Positions 61,177-64,000 of a DNA stretch of 64,000 bases are shown here, in pieces. The DNA is from Halorussus halophilus (lineage in GTDB: Archaea; Halobacteriota; Halobacteria; Halobacteriales; Haladaptataceae). Both the position numbers and the translations under genes were made by a program. Below the pieces are notes generated by a model. The model saw only the letters and a list, made by a program, of their open reading frames with translations, searched no databases and was not told where the DNA came from. The DNA is taken from assembly GCF_008831545.1 (NCBI RefSeq), contig NZ_CP044523.1, positions 3,534,001-3,598,000 on the forward strand, read 5' to 3'. Each line of letters opens with the position of its first letter. The first letter of the stretch is position 1.

Positions 61177-62001
61177 TTACTTGCCTCCGCGAACCACGTG
61201 CCCGTACTTCAGGAGCGCGACGAAGACGGTGCCGCCGATGGCGTTACCGACCGTCGCGAGCGCGAGGAATTCGAGATAGTCGAGCGGCGAAATGCTCGCC
61301 GACACAATAGTTCCCGCCAGTACTTCGACGTTGCCCGCGATGGAGTGGGGAAGGTGGGCCACGCCGATGCTCGTCGTGACGAGCCAGACGAAGAACACCC
61401 GCGAGGTGGTCTCTTGGGCGGCGGCGACGAGCCACGAGAGCAGGCCCATCATCCACCCCGCGAGGACGCCGCCAGCGAGCAGAACGAGAGGTTCGTGTTC
61501 GACCAGTTTCGACGCGATGTCGGTGAAGGCGCTAGTCTCTGCGATGCCGTACGCCGGAGCCAGATACACCATCGAGACGGCGAACACCGCGCCGCCGACG
61601 ACGTTGCCCACGTAGACGATGCCCCAGAGACGGCCGAGTTGCCCGGGCGAGGCTTGCTTGTCGAGGACTGGGAGGACTGCCAGAGTCGTGTGTTCGGTGA
61701 ACAACTCTGACCGTCCCAATACGACGAAGATGAACCCGACGGCGTAGGCGTTGGCGATGAGGAGGCTGGTCAGCGGTTCGCCCCACGCGCTTCCGACGAG
61801 CGTCGCCAGCACGGCCATGAGCAGGGGGCCGAAGCCGATGTCGAGACCCGCGGAGAGTGCCGAGAGAAAGAGGCCGCTCGCGGGCCGTTCGAGTTCGTTC
61901 AGCCCTTCGTCTATCTGTGAGGCCAGAATCGACTCTTTGGGCTTCTGCTGGTCGGTCGACCGGTCCTCGAACTCGTCGGTGTCGAGGTTCTGTGACGCCA
62001 C
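61177..62001 (-). CDS. Formate/nitrite transporter-family channel
   Basis: 274 residues from GTG at 62001, chosen because an AT-rich TATA-like stretch (minus strand, 62019-62040) is correctly spaced and the longer frame to 62049 starts with another GTG. FNT features: GPLLMAVLATLVGSAWG, ELFTEHTTLAVLPVLD, WGIVYVGNVVGGAVFAVSMV and LAGGVLAGWMMGLLSWLVAA. Carries small monovalent anions. Specificity not visible. Confidence 0.9.
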   Translation of the reverse strand: MASQNLDTDEFEDRSTDQQKPKESILASQIDEGLNELERPASGLFLSALSAGLDIGFGPLLMAVLATLVGSAWGEPLTSLLIANAYAVGFIFVVLGRSELFTEHTTLAVLPVLDKQASPGQLGRLWGIVYVGNVVGGAVFAVSMVYLAPAYGIAETSAFTDIASKLVEHEPLVLLAGGVLAGWMMGLLSWLVAAAQETTSRVFFVWLVTTSIGVAHLPHSIAGNVEVLAGTIVSASISPLDYLEFLALATVGNAIGGTVFVALLKYGHVVRGGK

Positions 62002-62234
62002 TACTGTTCGAGATGTGAAGGAAGTGGAAAAATTGATTGGCCACCCCACGAATCGAGACCTCCACTTTCACCGCGCTTTCAGGGAACTTAACACCCAGAA
62101 GAGAGCAGTGCCCACAATGAGTGAATCGACGGACCAAGTGAGAGAACCGACGGGCCGACGGAGCGAAACGTCGGGAAGTTGGAGCAAATCGCCGGGTCGC
62201 TCCATCGACCCGGCGGCCGTTCGGGGGTGTCTCG

Positions 62235-62735
62235 ATGTCGAACGCCAAGGGTGACAGACGCGAGCGCGAACTCGTCAACCGACTGGACGAGGCCGGGTTC
62301 GCAGTGATGCGCGCACCCGCCAGCGGGTCGGCGACGGAGCGCGAACTGCCGGACGTGCTGGCGGGCGACGGCGACGTGTTCTACGCTATCGAAGCGAAGT
62401 CGAGCGCGGGCGACCCCATCTATCTCACCGGCGAGGAAGTCGAAGCGCTAGTCTACTTCAGTCAGAACTTCGGTGCGAAGCCGAAAATCGGGGTACGTTT
62501 CGACCGCGAGGACTGGTACTTCTTCCACCCTGCCGACGTGCATCAGACCGACGGCGGCAACTACCGCGTAAAGAAGGAGACGGCTATCGAGGAAGGCGAC
62601 CCGATGGAGAGTCTCCGAGGCGACAGCGGTGACGATGATGGCGACGACGATTCGGGTCACGGCGTCGAAGACGTGTTACAGGCCGTCGAACAGGGCGTCC
62701 TCTCGGTGGACGAGGCGACAGATATTCTGGAGTAG
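62235..62735 (+). CDS. hjc: Holliday junction resolvase Hjc
   Basis: 166 residues. [63 protein letters not shown] carry the archaeal Hjc nuclease core (E, D, E/K active site of the type II restriction-enzyme fold). An acidic C-terminal tail (~130-166) is a haloarchaeal addition. It resolves four-way junctions in recombination. ATG at 62235. Confidence 0.95.
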   Translation: MSNAKGDRRERELVNRLDEAGFAVMRAPASGSATERELPDVLAGDGDVFYAIEAKSSAGDPIYLTGEEVEALVYFSQNFGAKPKIGVRFDREDWYFFHPADVHQTDGGNYRVKKETAIEEGDPMESLRGDSGDDDGDDDSGHGVEDVLQAVEQGVLSVDEATDILE

Positions 62736-62743
62736 TTCGCTCC

Positions 62744-63454
62744 CTACTGGGCCTCGACTCGGAAGTCTCCGAGTTCCGACTGGTCGTCCGGGAACTGCTC
62801 GGTGGAAGCTTCACCCCGGCGGCCGAGTCGGCCACGCGGGAACGAGTACCGGCGTAGGTGGTGTGGTTTCAACTCGTCTTCGCTGAGTCCCGCCGGAATC
62901 GGGTACAGTACCTCGACCACTACGTCGTCTGGATTGTAGCCTTCGTTGTTGGGATACTCCGCGACGGTGCAGTTCCGACCCGTGATTTCGACCTCGTCGG
63001 CTCTGCGGCCGCTCATCCGAACCACGACGAGCAGGTCGCCCGTCTCGCGGTCCAGTACAGTCTCGCCCGGTGCGAGCGCGCACGCCTCGCAGAACTGCGG
63101 TTCCTCGGCGTTCTCGTCTACGAACAACTCTTTGCCGCAGTTGGCGCAGGCGACTGCTTTCTCGCCCGGCGCGGGGAGCAGTCCTTCGGTAATCTCCATG
63201 GCGACTCGCCGGATGTGCTTGCAGTGGGCCTGCCGGAAGACGTGGTCCGGGCAGGTGCAGCGACCACCGGACAAATCGACGGAGTACGTGTGGCCACTCT
63301 GACTTTCGATGTCGTAGACGCCGCCGCCGAGCGGCGTGACCGCCATTCGCTCCAGTCTGGCGCGCTGAGAGCGCATATCGAGGCTCCCCATGTCGGCCAG
63401 CGGCGCGAGCGTTGCTGGTGTCCGTGTGTGCTTGGAAGCAGTTGTGTGTTCCAT
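62744..63454 (-). CDS. SWIM zinc-finger protein with C-terminal zinc ribbon
   Basis: 236 residues from MEHTTASKHTRTPATLAPLA. SWIM: CTCPDHVFRQAHCKHIRRV (CxC...CxH). Zinc ribbon: ACANCGKELF...FCEACALAPGE. The middle and C-terminal part (DLLVVVRMSGRRADEVEIT, GYNPDDVVVEVLYP) is beta-rich. A known haloarchaeal family of unknown function. A larger protein than the other SWIM gene at 26739. Confidence 0.88.
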   Translation of the reverse strand: MEHTTASKHTRTPATLAPLADMGSLDMRSQRARLERMAVTPLGGGVYDIESQSGHTYSVDLSGGRCTCPDHVFRQAHCKHIRRVAMEITEGLLPAPGEKAVACANCGKELFVDENAEEPQFCEACALAPGETVLDRETGDLLVVVRMSGRRADEVEITGRNCTVAEYPNNEGYNPDDVVVEVLYPIPAGLSEDELKPHHLRRYSFPRGRLGRRGEASTEQFPDDQSELGDFRVEAQ

Positions 63455-63870
63455 GGCTTCCTCCTGTGTGCGGTGACCGGCCAGCAAAACAGCGTCTCCA
63501 ACCCCCTCAGTGTCTCGATACCGGTCGATTCCGCGTACTAATCTGTAGGGGCTACACGACCCTAAGTGTTTCATCTGTCAGTGCAGGGGAATCCGGGTTG
63601 AGCGGGGTTTGAGGTTGACTTCGTGGCCATTTTCGTTTGGATAATTCCCGCTGGTTGCGGTGCGGTGGCGGCTCGGAGCGGAAGAGGTCCCAGTGACTCT
63701 ACCGCGAACGAAGCAAGGCGCGCACCGCGCGCCTCGCTGAGAGAGCGGGTCTTTTTGGTCCAGATTTTTGCGAGGAGGGTGGCAAAGCGCGGCGAAGCCG
63801 AGCGAAGCCACCCAACGAGTAAAAAGGTGGTTTCGAAGCTCTTTTAGCCGTACCACGGGAACGCCCGTCT
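63455..63870. repeat. Non-coding island with family A copy 3 in reverse orientation
   Basis: 416 bases. 63656-63673 contains TTGCGGTGCGGTGGCGG. 63699-63750 matches the 39881-39935 head. 63755-63835 is the inverse of 54527-54595 (GGTCCAGATTTTTGCGAGGA; GCCACCCAACGAGTAAAAAG). No gene. Confidence 0.75.
63699..63835 (-). repeat. Dispersed repeat family A, copy 3
   Basis: Reverse-oriented relative to 40718-40992 and 54527-54650. It begins on the plus strand with CTACCGCGAACGAAGC. It contains the palindrome GGCGCGCACCGCGCGCC. Confidence 0.75.
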
Positions 63871-64000
63871 ATGGACCACGAGACGCGCCGAGACATCGTC
63901 GTCTCCGTCGGCGCAGTCGCTCTGTTCGTCGCGCTGTTGATGGGCGTCGGCATGACGTACGGCGGCAACGGACTCACACAGACGGGAGCGATAGCCGTCG
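63871..64000 (+). CDS. N-terminal part of a membrane protein (truncated by window end)
   Basis: Open frame from ATG at 63871 to the edge. The first 43 residues (MDHETRRDIVVSVGAVALFV...) include one hydrophobic helix (VSVGAVALFVALLMGVGMTY) and a polar end. A small haloarchaeal membrane family is likely; the rest lies outside the window. Confidence 0.7.
   Translation, partial: MDHETRRDIVVSVGAVALFVALLMGVGMTYGGNGLTQTGAIAV

Noticed and set aside
62117-62254. 45-residue frame ([11 protein letters not shown]...) overlapping the start of hjc
   Set aside because: Low-complexity Ser/Arg composition, no family, and partial overlap with hjc. A leader peptide is possible but not supported.
1-64000. tRNA, rRNA and insertion-sequence transposase genes
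   Set aside because: I looked for T-loop-like GGTTCGAATC words, cloverleaf neighbours and DDE/serine transposase motifs in the gene-free islands and found none that was convincing. A covariance-model scan would be decisive for small RNAs.

Overview
The window is archaeal chromosome from a halophilic euryarchaeon of the class Halobacteria. Coding DNA is GC-rich with a strong G/C third-position bias. Proteins are acidic (Asp/Glu-rich), several exported proteins carry twin-arginine (RR) signals, and many genes have a TATA box 25-30 bases before the start codon, as expected for leaderless archaeal transcripts. The gene set is archaeal: PCNA, TBP, thermosome, eIF1A, RIO1 kinase, Hjc, an archaeal RFC small subunit, L40e, Trm1 and TrmG10. 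Families restricted to haloarchaea are also present (HalOD1, DUF7344-like and DUF5786 proteins, bacterio-opsin-activator HTH proteins). I cannot assign a genus.

Layout. 0-4 kb: lipoprotein tail, RlmE with TRAM, an arsR / LMW-phosphatase / unknown membrane protein operon, and a DUF7344+HalOD1 pair. 4-13 kb: PCNA, Tsr3, a NosD-like surface protein, L40e, small enzymes, a DUF99 protein and family-4 UDG. 13-21 kb: a hairpin array, a PQQ-propeller/pseudokinase receptor, a PhnCDE-type ABC transporter and a Tat-exported nuclease with flanking repeated domains. 21-24 kb: an HxlR regulator divergent from a ring-cleaving dioxygenase and an esterase, preceded by a tandemly duplicated start region, then HisH. 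24-27 kb: a cluster of haloarchaeal regulators. 27-36 kb: Trm1, BrkB-like and PAP2 membrane proteins, glnA/lrp and thermosome. 36-45 kb: ribosome biogenesis and translation genes (KH/Dim2, RIO1, eIF1A, TyrRS, RNase Z) interspersed with repeat islands. 45-52 kb: repeat-rich secreted proteins, NUDIX, RFC small subunit and TBP. 52-64 kb: TrmG10, HisG, threonine synthase, the S-adenosylhomocysteine module (amidohydrolase and AhcY), RidA, an FNT-type channel, Hjc and a SWIM protein.

Functional links. RNA maturation is heavily represented (RlmE, Tsr3, Trm1, TrmG10, RNase Z, Dim2, RIO1). DNA replication and repair genes are scattered (PCNA, RFC, UDG, Hjc). Nitrogen control is represented by divergent glnA and lrp.

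The non-coding islands (5.7-6.3, 13.3-13.6, 27.1-27.9, 37.4-38.1, 39.7-40.1, 40.7-41.0, 51.6-52.1, 54.5-54.8 and 63.5-63.9 kb) are not random spacer. They share several dispersed repeat families, many made of nested palindromes. No rRNA, tRNA, CRISPR array or transposase was recognised. The most unusual items are the 35-base tandem duplication of a gene start that makes a chain of overlapping mini-ORFs, the hairpin array, the PQQ-pseudokinase fusion, the nuclease fusion and the dispersed repeat families.
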